A DNA stretch of 46,623 nucleotides from Mycobacterium paraense (GTDB lineage Bacteria > Actinomycetota > Actinomycetes > Mycobacteriales > Mycobacteriaceae), in NCBI RefSeq assembly GCF_002101815.1, contig NZ_LQPM01000028.1, forward strand, positions 1-46,623, given 5' to 3'. Every line of letters starts with the position of its first letter. The first letter of the stretch is position 1. The notes under the pieces were generated by a model, which worked only from the letters and a program-made list of their open reading frames with translations, made no database searches and was not told the origin of the DNA. The position numbers and the translations under genes are program-made. This document shows, in pieces, positions 31,771-40,128 of the stretch.

Positions 31771-33492
31771 ATGCTCGACCTGCTCATCCGCGACGCCCAG
31801 ATCGTCGACGGCACCGGGGCGCCCGCCCGGCGCGGCGACGTCGGCCTCAGCAGCGGCCGCATCGTCGCCGTCGGTGAAGTCGACGACCCGACCGCGAAAA
31901 CCGTTGACGCCCAAGGCCAGACGCTGGCGCCGGGCTTCGTCGACCTGCACACCCATTACGACGCCCAGCTGTTCTGGGACCCGACCGCCAGCCCGTCGGT
32001 GCAGCACGGCGTCACCACGGTCTTCGGCGGCAACTGCGGCTTCACGCTGGCACCGGCGGCCGCCGAGCAGCACGACTACCTCACCCGGATGCTGGCGCGG
32101 GTGGAAGGGATGCCGCTCGACGCGCTGCGCGCCGGCCTCGACTGGGGATGGGCGTCGTTCGGTGACTGGCTGGGCCGCCTCGAGGGCCGCATCGCCGTCA
32201 ATGCCGGCTTCCTGGTGGGCCATTCGGCGCTGCGGCTGGCCGCGATGGGCGACGACGGGGTTGGCGCCGAAGCAACCCCGGAACAGATCGACACGATGGT
32301 CGCCGTGTTGCACGACGCGCTGGCCGCCGGCGGACTCGGGCTGTCGACGAGCCAGTCCCCCACCCACAACGACGGGTCTGGCCGGCCGGTGCCGTCGCGC
32401 AGCGCATCCAGGGACGAACTTGTGGCCCTGGCGGCCGGGCTGCGCGACCACCCGGGCACCACGCTCGAGGCGATCATCCCCGGCTGCCTGTCCGGCTTCA
32501 CCGACGACGACATCGCGCTGCTCACCGACATGTCGGTGGCCGCCGATCGCCCGCTGAACTGGAACCTGCTGGGCGTCTCAGCGGCCAACCCGGCCGGGCA
32601 CGAAAAGCAGTTGCGCGCCTGGGAGGCCGCCGCCGGACGCGGCGGCCGGGTGGTGGCGCTCACCCTGCCGCAGGCCATGAAGATCCGGCTGTCGTTCCTC
32701 TCCGGCTTCGTGCTCGACGGGCTGCCCGGGTGGCGCGACACGATGCATCTGCCGGTGCCGGAACGGCTTGTCGCCCTTGCCGATCCGCAGGTGCGCCGCC
32801 GCCTCGCCGAGGGCGCCGCCTCGAAGGAGGCCGGCATGCTGCGCGGGCTGGCGCAGTGGCACCGCCTGGTCATCGTGGAGACGTTCGCGCCCGAGAACGC
32901 CGACGCCACCGGGCGCAGCGTCGGCGAGGTCGCCGCCGCCCGGGGCGGCGAACCCTTCGACACGCTGCTGGACGTCGTGATCGCCGACGAGCTGCGCACC
33001 GGGTTGTCGCCGCCGCTGACCGGTGACACAGAGGCCGACTGGAAAATGCGCGCCGAGGTGTGGCGGCATCCCGGCGCGGTCATCGGCGGCTCCGACGCGG
33101 GCGCCCACCTGGACATGATGTGCGGCGCGATCTACACGACGTCGCTGCTGAGCAAGGGCGTGCGCGAACACCAGGTGGTGGCGCTCGAGGAGGCCATCCG
33201 GCTGATCACCGACGTGCCCGCCCGCTTCTACGGGCTGACCGAGCGCGGCCGCATCCAGCCGGGCTGGCACGCCGACCTGGTGCTGTTCGACCCGGCGACC
33301 GTCGGCCACGGGCCGGAACGCACCCGCTACGACCTGCCGTCCGGCGCGCCCCGGTTGGTCGCCGACGCCTCCGGGATCACCTCCGTGCTGGTCGGCGGCG
33401 TCGAGGTCTGCCGCGACGGCGCCGCCACCGGCGCCCTGCCCGGCACCGTGCTGCGATCCGGGCGCGACACCGAGACGGTCACGGCCTCGTGA
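31771..33492 (+). CDS. D-aminoacylase-like amidohydrolase (N-acyl-D-amino-acid deacylase family)
   Basis: 573 residues. Urease-superfamily hydrolase with an N-terminal beta sandwich (LLIRDAQIVDGTGAPARRGDV). The HxH metal motif is in DLHTHYDAQLFWD (His60, His62), Cys89 in GGNCGF corresponds to the zinc-bridging Cys of D-aminoacylases, His151 lies in GHSALR, and a late Asp lies in GGSDAGAHLDM. Closest M. tuberculosis relative from memory is Rv2913c. It hydrolyses an amide or lactam-type bond; N-acyl-D-amino acids are the family's reference substrates but not proven here. Start ATG has AGGAGG 5 bases upstream. Its stop overlaps the following P450 start (GTGA). Confidence 0.92.
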   Translation: MLDLLIRDAQIVDGTGAPARRGDVGLSSGRIVAVGEVDDPTAKTVDAQGQTLAPGFVDLHTHYDAQLFWDPTASPSVQHGVTTVFGGNCGFTLAPAAAEQHDYLTRMLARVEGMPLDALRAGLDWGWASFGDWLGRLEGRIAVNAGFLVGHSALRLAAMGDDGVGAEATPEQIDTMVAVLHDALAAGGLGLSTSQSPTHNDGSGRPVPSRSASRDELVALAAGLRDHPGTTLEAIIPGCLSGFTDDDIALLTDMSVAADRPLNWNLLGVSAANPAGHEKQLRAWEAAAGRGGRVVALTLPQAMKIRLSFLSGFVLDGLPGWRDTMHLPVPERLVALADPQVRRRLAEGAASKEAGMLRGLAQWHRLVIVETFAPENADATGRSVGEVAAARGGEPFDTLLDVVIADELRTGLSPPLTGDTEADWKMRAEVWRHPGAVIGGSDAGAHLDMMCGAIYTTSLLSKGVREHQVVALEEAIRLITDVPARFYGLTERGRIQPGWHADLVLFDPATVGHGPERTRYDLPSGAPRLVADASGITSVLVGGVEVCRDGAATGALPGTVLRSGRDTETVTAS

Positions 33493-34697
33493 CGATCGAC
33501 GAATTCGATCCCGCCGAGTTGCAGAGCGGCCTGCTCATGCAGGTCGAGAACGTGCACGAGCGGCTGCGCGACGCGCAGGCCCGCCACCGGGTGATGGTGG
33601 GAAACCCCTTCGCGGAGGTCAGCGCCGCCCAGGTCGGCGAACTCGGCGTGACGGTGCTGGGGTACGAGGAGTGCCAGACCGTGCTGACCCGCCCGGACAC
33701 CTTCTCGTCGTCGATCTACGACCAGATCATGGGCCCGGTCATGGGCCGCACCCTGCTCGAGCTCGAAGGGGCCGAACATCGGGCCAGCCGGGCGCTGGTG
33801 TCGCCGTCGTTCCGCACCGCGCTGCTGGAGCGCTGGCGCACCGAACTCGTCGAGCTGGTGGTCCACGAGCTCATCGACCGGTTCGCGCCGCGCGGGCGAG
33901 CCGAGCTGGCCCGCGAGTTCACCTTCGCGTTCCCGGTCCAGGTCATCGCGCGGATCATGGGCCTGCCGCGGCAGGACTATCCGCGCTTCCAGCGGCTGTC
34001 GATCGAGTTGCTCAACGTGGTCTACGACTGGGATCGCGGGCTGGCCGCCTCGGCGGAGCTGAAGGCCTACCTGGCGGAGATCCTTGCCGAGCGGCGCCGC
34101 CGCCCGCAGGACGACCTGATCAGCATGCTGGCGGAGTCCGAGATCGACGGCGTGCGGCTCGCCGACGACGAGATCTTCGCGTTCCTGCTGCTGATCCTGC
34201 CCGCCGGCGTCGAGACGACCTACCGCGCGTCGGGCAACCTGCTGGTCGCGCTGCTCACCGAGCCCGCGCTACTGGCCGAGGTGCGCGCCGACCGCGGCTT
34301 GCTGCGGGGGGCGTTCGAGGAGGCGCTGCGCTGGGAGCCGCCGATCACCACGGTGGTGCGACGGGCGGTCCGCGACTGCGAGCTCGGCGGGCTCGCGATC
34401 CCGGCGGGCACGACCGTCAGCGTCAGCGTGGCGGCCGCCAACCGCGACCCGGCGCGCTACCCCGACCCGGACCGCTTCGACCCCGCCCGCAAGAACATCG
34501 CGCACCTGACCTTCGGGGGCGGCCCACACCTGTGCCTGGGCATGCACCTGGCGCGGATGGAGGGGACGGTGGCCATCAACGCGCTGCTGGACCGGCTGCC
34601 CGACCTCAGCCTCGACCCGAGCGCCCCGGCGCCGCACGTCGTCGGCGTCGCGTTCCGCTCGCCGGCCGCGTTGCCGGTCGAGTTCACTCCGGCTTAG
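33489..34697 (+). CDS. cytochrome P450
   Basis: 402 residues, GTG start overlapping the preceding stop by 4 bases. Motifs: I-helix AGVETT (239-244, Glu instead of Asp before the Thr), ExxR Glu278-Arg281 (EEALRWEPP), haem loop FGGGPHLCLGMHLAR with Cys349. Translational coupling to the D-aminoacylase-like gene strongly suggests they act on the same molecule. No adjacent ferredoxin. Convergent with the TetR gene, 11 bases away. Substrate and CYP number unknown. Confidence 0.95.
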   Translation: MTIDEFDPAELQSGLLMQVENVHERLRDAQARHRVMVGNPFAEVSAAQVGELGVTVLGYEECQTVLTRPDTFSSSIYDQIMGPVMGRTLLELEGAEHRASRALVSPSFRTALLERWRTELVELVVHELIDRFAPRGRAELAREFTFAFPVQVIARIMGLPRQDYPRFQRLSIELLNVVYDWDRGLAASAELKAYLAEILAERRRRPQDDLISMLAESEIDGVRLADDEIFAFLLLILPAGVETTYRASGNLLVALLTEPALLAEVRADRGLLRGAFEEALRWEPPITTVVRRAVRDCELGGLAIPAGTTVSVSVAAANRDPARYPDPDRFDPARKNIAHLTFGGGPHLCLGMHLARMEGTVAINALLDRLPDLSLDPSAPAPHVVGVAFRSPAALPVEFTPA

Positions 34698-34708
34698 CGG
34701 CGTGACCC

Positions 34709-35290
34709 CTATTTCCGGGCCAGCGCGTGCCAGGCCATGTCGGCGACGGCCTCGCAGTAGCGATCGTCGATCGGGGCGTCGGAGTAGAGGGCGCGAACGT
34801 TCAACGGCGCCAGGACAGCCTGAACGGCGGCCAGGGTATTGACGTCGTCACGCAGGTCACCGCGCTTCCCGGCGCGGTCGATGACCTCTCGCACCACGGC
34901 AAAACGAGCCTCCCACACCATCATTCGCGTCTCCTCGTCGTGCGGTCCACGACGATCCATGACCAGCGCCCGCATGAACGCGCGGCCCGCCGGGCTGTTG
35001 ATGCGGTCCGCCAGCTTGCGGGCCAACGCCAGTAGGTCCCCGTGCAGCGAGCCGGTGTCGGCTATCGAACTGTAGGCCTCCGCATCGGCCAGTGCCGCGG
35101 CAACGATCAGTCGCTGCCGGTTGCCCCAGAAACGGTGGATCATCGCGGGATCGAGGTGATGGCGCTCCGCCAAGGCCTCGATGCTGAACCGCTCGACGCC
35201 CCAGCGGGATAGCTCGTCGAGCGCCGCCACCATCACCCGCGCCCGTACGTCCGCGGGAACAGATTCGTCGGGTGGTTGAGACGGCTGCAT
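34709..35290 (-). CDS. TetR family transcriptional regulator
   Basis: 193 residues from the ATG at 35290, preferred over a GTG 7 codons upstream because AAAAGGGGG then forms the ribosome-binding site. The N-terminal DNA-binding domain has ARVMVAALDELSRWGVERFSIEALAERHHLDPAMIHRFWGNRQRL, in which the helix-turn-helix recognition part is DPAMIHRFWGNR instead of the usual YxHFxxK pattern. The C-terminal domain is helical and ligand-binding. It follows the RNase HI-phosphatase gene by 21 bases in the same direction, so it may share that transcript. It is the only dedicated repressor in the block and may control the P450/amidohydrolase genes next to it. Confidence 0.9.
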   Translation of the reverse strand: MQPSQPPDESVPADVRARVMVAALDELSRWGVERFSIEALAERHHLDPAMIHRFWGNRQRLIVAAALADAEAYSSIADTGSLHGDLLALARKLADRINSPAGRAFMRALVMDRRGPHDEETRMMVWEARFAVVREVIDRAGKRGDLRDDVNTLAAVQAVLAPLNVRALYSDAPIDDRYCEAVADMAWHALARK

Positions 35291-35311
35291 CGGTGGCCCC
35301 CTTTTGCCCAC

Positions 35312-36430
35312 CTAAAGATAGCTTGTCTGGTTAACCAGCCTCACCGAAGACGCTCCATCCGAATAGAACTCTGCGATGCTCAACGACGCCAGGTCAAGAT
35401 GCAGCCGGTACAGAATGCCCGGCCCGGCGTCCAGCGCCAGCCGCAGCAGCATCTTGATCGGGGTCACGTGCGACACCACCAGCACGGTGGCGCCCTGATG
35501 CGCGGCGACGATCCGGTCACGCGCCCGCAGCACCCGATCGAGCACCGCGTCGAAGCTCTCACCGCCGGGCGGCTTCGTCCTGGTGTCTCGCAGCCAGCGG
35601 CGATGCAGCTCCGGATCGCGCTCCGCCGCTTCGGTGAACGTCAGCCCCTCCCACGCCCCGAAATCGGTCTCGATCAAGTCGTCGTCGACGGCCACGTCGA
35701 GCCCCAGCGCCTTGGCGGCGGTCGCGGCCGTGTCGTAGGCCCGCTGCAGCGGGGAGGAGATCACCGCGGCGATCCCGCCGCGCTGCGCCATGTAGCGCGC
35801 CGCGGCCTCGGCCTGCTGACGCCCGGCCTCCGTCAGCGCCGGGTTGCCGCGCCCCGAGTAGCGGCGCTGCGCCGACAATTCGGTCTGGCCGTGCCGCAGC
35901 AACAGCAGCCGCGTCGGGGTGCCGCGGGCCCCGGTCCATCCGGGCGACGTCTTGGCCTGCACCGCCGCGCTTTTCGCGGACTCCGCGGCGGGCGGTTCGG
36001 AGTTCTCGATGTCGCCGTCATCGGCGACCGCAGCGGCGTCCATCGCCTCGTTGGCCAGCCGGTCCGCGTGCGAGTTGCGCTCCCGCGGGATCCACGTGTA
36101 GCCGATCCGGTCGAAACGCGCCGCCAGCTTGCGCGCCTGGGAATGGAGTTCGATCAGGTCGGGGTGCTTGACCTTCCACCGCCCGGACATCTGCTCCACC
36201 AACAGCTTCGAGTCCAGGAAGACCTCGGCCTCGGTGGCGCCGACTTTGAGCGCGTCGTCCAAACCGGCGATCAGCCCACGGTATTCGGCGACGTTGTTGG
36301 TCGCGACGCCGATGGCCTGCTTGGCCTCGGCGAGCACGGTCGAGCGGTCCTCGCTGCGCACCACCGCGCCATAGCCGGCCGGGCCGGGATTGCCGCGCGA
36401 TCCGCCGTCGGCCTCGATGACGACTTTCAC
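35312..36430 (-). CDS. bifunctional RNase HI / acid phosphatase (Rv2228c type)
   Basis: 372 residues, GTG start overlapping the stop of the upstream gene (GTGA). N-terminal RNase HI domain (1-130): EADGGSRGNPGPAGYGAVV, DSKLLVEQMSG and NSHADRLANEAM carry the catalytic Asp residues that cut RNA in RNA-DNA hybrids. A low-complexity linker (about 132-165) leads to a C-terminal histidine phosphatase of the CobC/alpha-ribazole phosphatase type: LLLRHGQTELS, SSPLQRAYDTA, ETDFGAWEG and VVSHVTPIK. The fusion is characteristic of mycobacteria. The phosphatase could serve cobalamin synthesis, consistent with the operon partner CobC. Confidence 0.95.
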   Translation of the reverse strand: MKVVIEADGGSRGNPGPAGYGAVVRSEDRSTVLAEAKQAIGVATNNVAEYRGLIAGLDDALKVGATEAEVFLDSKLLVEQMSGRWKVKHPDLIELHSQARKLAARFDRIGYTWIPRERNSHADRLANEAMDAAAVADDGDIENSEPPAAESAKSAAVQAKTSPGWTGARGTPTRLLLLRHGQTELSAQRRYSGRGNPALTEAGRQQAEAAARYMAQRGGIAAVISSPLQRAYDTAATAAKALGLDVAVDDDLIETDFGAWEGLTFTEAAERDPELHRRWLRDTRTKPPGGESFDAVLDRVLRARDRIVAAHQGATVLVVSHVTPIKMLLRLALDAGPGILYRLHLDLASLSIAEFYSDGASSVRLVNQTSYL

Positions 36431-37164
36431 TGCTCGAATCCCTTGACCCGCAGCAGGATGGCGCCGCATTCCGGGCAGCGCACCAGCTCGTCCTCGGGGG
36501 CGGCGGAGATGCGGGACAGTTCCCCGCGGCCGATTTCGATCCGGCAGGCCCCGCACCGATGCCCCAGCAACGGCCCGGCGCCCGGCCCTCCCCCGGCCCG
36601 CTGGCGCTCGTACAGGGCGGACAGGGCCGGGTCCAGCGCCGCGGCGAGCGTGTCACGCCGTGACGAATGGGCCGCGCGGGCCTCGTCGATCTCGGCGAGC
36701 GCGGCGTCGAGAGCCTGCTGGGCGGCGGCCATCTCGGACTGCAGCGCCTCGACCGCACCCTCGTCGTTGGTGGCCTGGGCCTGCAGCTCCTCGCGGCGCT
36801 CCATCACCTCCAGGAGGGAATCCTCCAGGCTGGTTTGGCGCCGCAGCAGGGTCTCCAGCTCGTGCTGCAGGTCGGACAGTTGCTTGGCATCCGTGGCACC
36901 CGATTTCAGCATGGTGCGGTCCCGGTCCTCGCGCTGACGCACCGCCTCGATCTCCGCCTCGAATCGCGACACCTGGGCGTCCAAGTCCTCGAGGGCGATC
37001 CGCACCGCTCCCAGCCGGTCACTGGCGGCGTTGTGCTCGGCCTGGATCCGCTCCAGCGCCTCGCGTTGCGGCAGGTGGGCGGTCCGGTGCGCGATGCGCG
37101 ACAGCTCCGCATCCAGCTTCGACAACTCGAGTAGCGAAAGTTGCTGCGACACCTCGGCTTTCAT
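36427..37164 (-). CDS. coiled-coil zinc-ribbon protein (Rv2229c type)
   Basis: 245 residues, matching Rv2229c in length as I recall it. Residues 1-185 form a long coiled-coil helical hairpin (LLELSKLDAELSRIAHR, LQHELETLLRRQTSLEDSLLEVMERREELQ). The C-terminus has a four-Cys zinc ribbon, CGACRIEIGRGELSRI...CPEC. Proteins of this group (DUF164, CT398-like) are thought to bind nucleic acid or assist macromolecular assemblies; function is not established. It overlaps both neighbours by 4 bases, giving tight translational coupling in the run Nif3-like, this gene, RNase HI-phosphatase. Confidence 0.93.
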   Translation of the reverse strand: MKAEVSQQLSLLELSKLDAELSRIAHRTAHLPQREALERIQAEHNAASDRLGAVRIALEDLDAQVSRFEAEIEAVRQREDRDRTMLKSGATDAKQLSDLQHELETLLRRQTSLEDSLLEVMERREELQAQATNDEGAVEALQSEMAAAQQALDAALAEIDEARAAHSSRRDTLAAALDPALSALYERQRAGGGPGAGPLLGHRCGACRIEIGRGELSRISAAPEDELVRCPECGAILLRVKGFEQ

Positions 37165-38300
37165 GGCCGTCCTCCCCCGTCGTCGTACCCCAGATCCCAA
37201 GGGTCGGTGCGAATCGCGCACACCCGCACGGGCAGCGCCGCCCCGAAGCGCGAGCGCAGCACGCCCGCCGCCTGCTCGCACCAGGGGAATTCGCTTGCCC
37301 AGTGCGCCACGTCGACCAGGGCCACGCTCGAGGCCCGGCGGTGCTCGTCGGCCGGATGGTGCCGCAGGTCGGCCGTGACGTAGGCCTGCACGTCAGCGGC
37401 GGCCGCGGCGGCCAGCAGCGAGTCCCCGGCACCGCCGCACACGGCGACCCGCGATACCGGCAGGTCCGGATCCCCGGCCGCGCGCACGCCCCACGACGTC
37501 CGCGGCAAGGCGGAACCGACGCGGGAAACGAAGTCGCGCAGGGGTTCCGGCCGCGGCAACCGGCCGACGCGGCCCAGCCCGGCGCCGCTCGGCGGCGCCA
37601 CCAGCGCGAAGATGTCGAACGCGGGCTCCTCGTAGGGATGGGCGGACCGCATCGCCGCCAGCACCGCGCCCCGGGCGCGGGCGGGAGCGACCACCTCGAA
37701 CCGGTCCTCGGCCACCCGCTCGACGCTGCCGACGCTGCCAATCGCGGGTGAGGCCCCCTCGTGCGGCAGGAACTGTCCGATGCCGCTGACGCTCCAGCTG
37801 CAGTGCGAGTAGTCGCCGATGTGCCCGGCGCCGGCCTCGAACACGGCCTCCTGCACCGCTTCCGCGTTCTCGCGGGGCACGTAGACCACCCACTTGTCGA
37901 GGTCGCCCGCCCCCGCGAGCGGTTCGAGCGCGCCCTCGACGGTCAGGCCCAGGGCGTCGGCGAGCGCGTCGGACACGCCCGGCAAGGCGGAGTCGGCGTT
38001 GGTGTGCGCGGTGAACAGCGAACGCCCGGTTCGGATCAGGCGGTGCACCAGCGCGCCCTTCGGGGTGCTGGCCGCCACCGTGTCGACGCCGCGCAGCAGC
38101 AACGGATGGTGCGCCAGCAGCAGGCCGCCCTCGGGAACTTCGTCGACGACGGCGGGCGTCGCGTCGACGGCGACGGTCACCGAGTGCAGCGCATCGTCGG
38201 GGTCGCCGCAGACCAGGCCGACCGAATCCCACGACTGGGCAAGGCGCGGCGGGTAGGCCTCGTCCAGCGCCTCGATCGCATCGGCGAGCCGCACGGTCAC
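37161..38300 (-). CDS. Nif3-like (GTP cyclohydrolase I type 2 / YbgI family) protein
   Basis: 379 residues, the length of M. tuberculosis Rv2230c. N- and C-terminal Nif3 halves carry metal-site motifs (DSVGLVCGDP, LLLAHHPLLLRG, SLFTAHTNADSA, YVTADLRHHPADEH, VDVAHWASEFPWCE) and are separated by an inserted PII-like domain (about 135-240). The family forms hexameric toroids with two metals; the activity is uncertain. GTG start at 38300 overlaps the cobC stop (GTGA) and its own stop overlaps the next start (ATGA). Confidence 0.94.
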   Translation of the reverse strand: MTVRLADAIEALDEAYPPRLAQSWDSVGLVCGDPDDALHSVTVAVDATPAVVDEVPEGGLLLAHHPLLLRGVDTVAASTPKGALVHRLIRTGRSLFTAHTNADSALPGVSDALADALGLTVEGALEPLAGAGDLDKWVVYVPRENAEAVQEAVFEAGAGHIGDYSHCSWSVSGIGQFLPHEGASPAIGSVGSVERVAEDRFEVVAPARARGAVLAAMRSAHPYEEPAFDIFALVAPPSGAGLGRVGRLPRPEPLRDFVSRVGSALPRTSWGVRAAGDPDLPVSRVAVCGGAGDSLLAAAAAADVQAYVTADLRHHPADEHRRASSVALVDVAHWASEFPWCEQAAGVLRSRFGAALPVRVCAIRTDPWDLGYDDGGGRP

Positions 38301-39325
38301 GGCCACACCCCGGCGATCGCGTCGACCAGCAGCGGCCACTCGGGGCGCACCGCCGCGCGCAGGTACCGCTCGTCCAGGCCGACGAACGTATCGCAGCGCC
38401 GCACGGCAATCCCTTTGCGCTCCAGGCGGTTTCGTAGCGAATCGGCATCCGGGCGCCGGAACAGGACGAACGGGGCCCGCCCGTCGACCACGTCGGCACC
38501 CACCGACTGCAGGCCGGCGGCCATCTCGGCGCGCAGCTGGGTCAACCGCATGGCACCGGACGCCGCCTCCGCGACGGCCCGCGGCTCACAACAGGCCGCG
38601 ATGGCCGTCAGCTGCAGCGTCCCCACCGGCCAGTGCGCGCGCCGCGCCGTCAGCCGCGCCAGCAGCTCCGGGGCGCCCAGGGCGTAGCCCACGCGTAGCC
38701 CGGCCAGCGCCCACGACTTGGTCAGGCTGCGCAGCACCAGCACGTCGGGCAGGGGGTCGCCGGCCAGCGACTCCGGCTCGCCGGGAACCGCGTCGGCGAA
38801 GGCCTCGTCGACCACGACAATCCGACCGGGCCGGCGCAGCGCCAGCAGCTGCTCGCGGGAGTGCAGCACCGAGGTGGGGTTGGTCGGGTTGCCCACCACC
38901 ACCAGGTCGGCGTCGTCGGGCACGCGCGCGTCCTCGAGGCGGAACGGCGGCTCGAGCACGACATGCTCGACGGGCACCCCGGCCGAGCCCAGCGCCACGG
39001 CCGGCTCGGTGAACGAGGGTGCCACGATCGCCGCCTTCGCCGGGCGCAGGTGGGGCAGCAACGCGAACCCCTCCGCCGCGCCGGCCAGCGGCAGCACCTC
39101 GTCGCGGGTGCGGCCGTGCCGCGCGGCGGCCGCGTCCTGGGCGCGGTGTACGTCCCCCGTGCTCGGGTAGCTCGCCAGGTCCGAGAGCCGCTCGGCCAGC
39201 CGCCGCGTCAGCCACTCGGGCGGCTGCGCGTGCCGGACGTTGACGGCGAAATCGAGCATCCCGGGCGCCACGGCCTGATCGCCGTGATAGCGGGCCGCAG
39301 GCGGGCTCGGGTTCAGAGTCGCCAT
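38297..39325 (-). CDS. cobC: CobC-type PLP-dependent aminotransferase / decarboxylase
   Basis: 342 residues. Fold type I PLP enzyme related to histidinol-phosphate aminotransferase and L-threonine-O-3-phosphate decarboxylase, which supplies the aminopropanol arm of cobalamin. Motifs: PTNPTSVLHSREQLLAL, VVVDEAFAD, and the Schiff-base Lys in LRSLTKSWALAGLRVGYALG. M. tuberculosis Rv2231c is the equivalent. It heads the coupled leftward run and is divergent from ptkA with an 83-base gap that should hold both promoters. Confidence 0.94.
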   Translation of the reverse strand: MATLNPSPPAARYHGDQAVAPGMLDFAVNVRHAQPPEWLTRRLAERLSDLASYPSTGDVHRAQDAAAARHGRTRDEVLPLAGAAEGFALLPHLRPAKAAIVAPSFTEPAVALGSAGVPVEHVVLEPPFRLEDARVPDDADLVVVGNPTNPTSVLHSREQLLALRRPGRIVVVDEAFADAVPGEPESLAGDPLPDVLVLRSLTKSWALAGLRVGYALGAPELLARLTARRAHWPVGTLQLTAIAACCEPRAVAEAASGAMRLTQLRAEMAAGLQSVGADVVDGRAPFVLFRRPDADSLRNRLERKGIAVRRCDTFVGLDERYLRAAVRPEWPLLVDAIAGVWP

Positions 39326-39408
39326 CCGTGAAACACTAGTGGGCCGCCGCGAACGCGTGGCAGGAACGCCGTCGCACTCCGAAACTGGCCATCAAGGACA
39401 ATGGTGAG

Positions 39409-40128
39409 GTGACAGGCACAGCCGCGGATTGCCCCCCTCCTCCTCACGACGCGTTGCGTCGTGCATCGTCGGCGGGCGTCGCGGGCACTCCGCAGCTGGT
39501 GATCTTTGATCTCGACGGCACGCTGACCGACTCGGCGGAGGGCATCGTGGCCAGCTTCCTGCACGCGCTCGACCAGGTCGGAGCGGCCGCGCCCGAGGGC
39601 GACCTGATCGCGCATATCGTCGGGCCGCCGATGGACGACACCTTCCGCACCATGTTCGGTGACTCCGCCGACGAGGCGATCACCGCGTTCCGGGCCGAGT
39701 ACGGCGCCCGCGGCTGGGCGATGAACACGCTGTTCGAGGGCATCGAGCCGCTGTTGGCCGACCTGCGCGCCGCCGGGGTGCGGCTGGCCGTGGCCACCTC
39801 GAAGCTGGAGCCGACGGCGCGGCGCATCCTCGCCCATTTCGGTTTGGACGGGCATTTCGAGGTGATCGCCGGCGCGGCGCCCGACGGCTCCCGCAAGAGC
39901 AAGGAGGAGGTGCTGGCCCACGCGTTGGAACAGCTCCAGCCGCTGCCCGAGCGGGTGCTGATGGTCGGTGACCGTAGCCACGACGTGCACGGCGCGGCCG
40001 CGCACGGCATCGACACGGTGGTGGTCGGCTGGGGCTACGGGCGTGACGACTTTCACGAGGGCTTCACCGTCACCGGCGTGACGCACGCCGCGACCATCGA
40101 GGAGCTGCGGAGGGCGCTGGGTGTCTGA
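39409..40128 (+). CDS. ptkA: HAD-fold protein tyrosine kinase PtkA (short N-terminus)
   Basis: 239 residues, GTG start with AAGGA about 10 bases upstream. HAD-superfamily core: FDLDGTLTDS (Asp34, Asp36), VATSKLEPTARR, the Lys-containing SRKSKEEVLAHAL, and MVGDRSHDVHGA. In M. tuberculosis Rv2232 is reported as a tyrosine kinase acting on PtpA. That protein is about 291 residues with a disordered N-terminal extension. Here no ATG, GTG or TTG lies between the upstream in-frame stop at 39337 and 39409, so about 50 residues are truly missing. Tyr210 in VGWGYGRDDF is the probable match of the reported autophosphorylated Tyr. Overlaps ptpA by 8 bases. Confidence 0.92.
   Translation: MTGTAADCPPPPHDALRRASSAGVAGTPQLVIFDLDGTLTDSAEGIVASFLHALDQVGAAAPEGDLIAHIVGPPMDDTFRTMFGDSADEAITAFRAEYGARGWAMNTLFEGIEPLLADLRAAGVRLAVATSKLEPTARRILAHFGLDGHFEVIAGAAPDGSRKSKEEVLAHALEQLQPLPERVLMVGDRSHDVHGAAAHGIDTVVVGWGYGRDDFHEGFTVTGVTHAATIEELRRALGV

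Noticed and set aside
39337..39408. N-terminal extension of PtkA to match the M. tuberculosis length
   Set aside because: No ATG, GTG or TTG codon occurs in frame between the stop at 39337 and the GTG at 39409.
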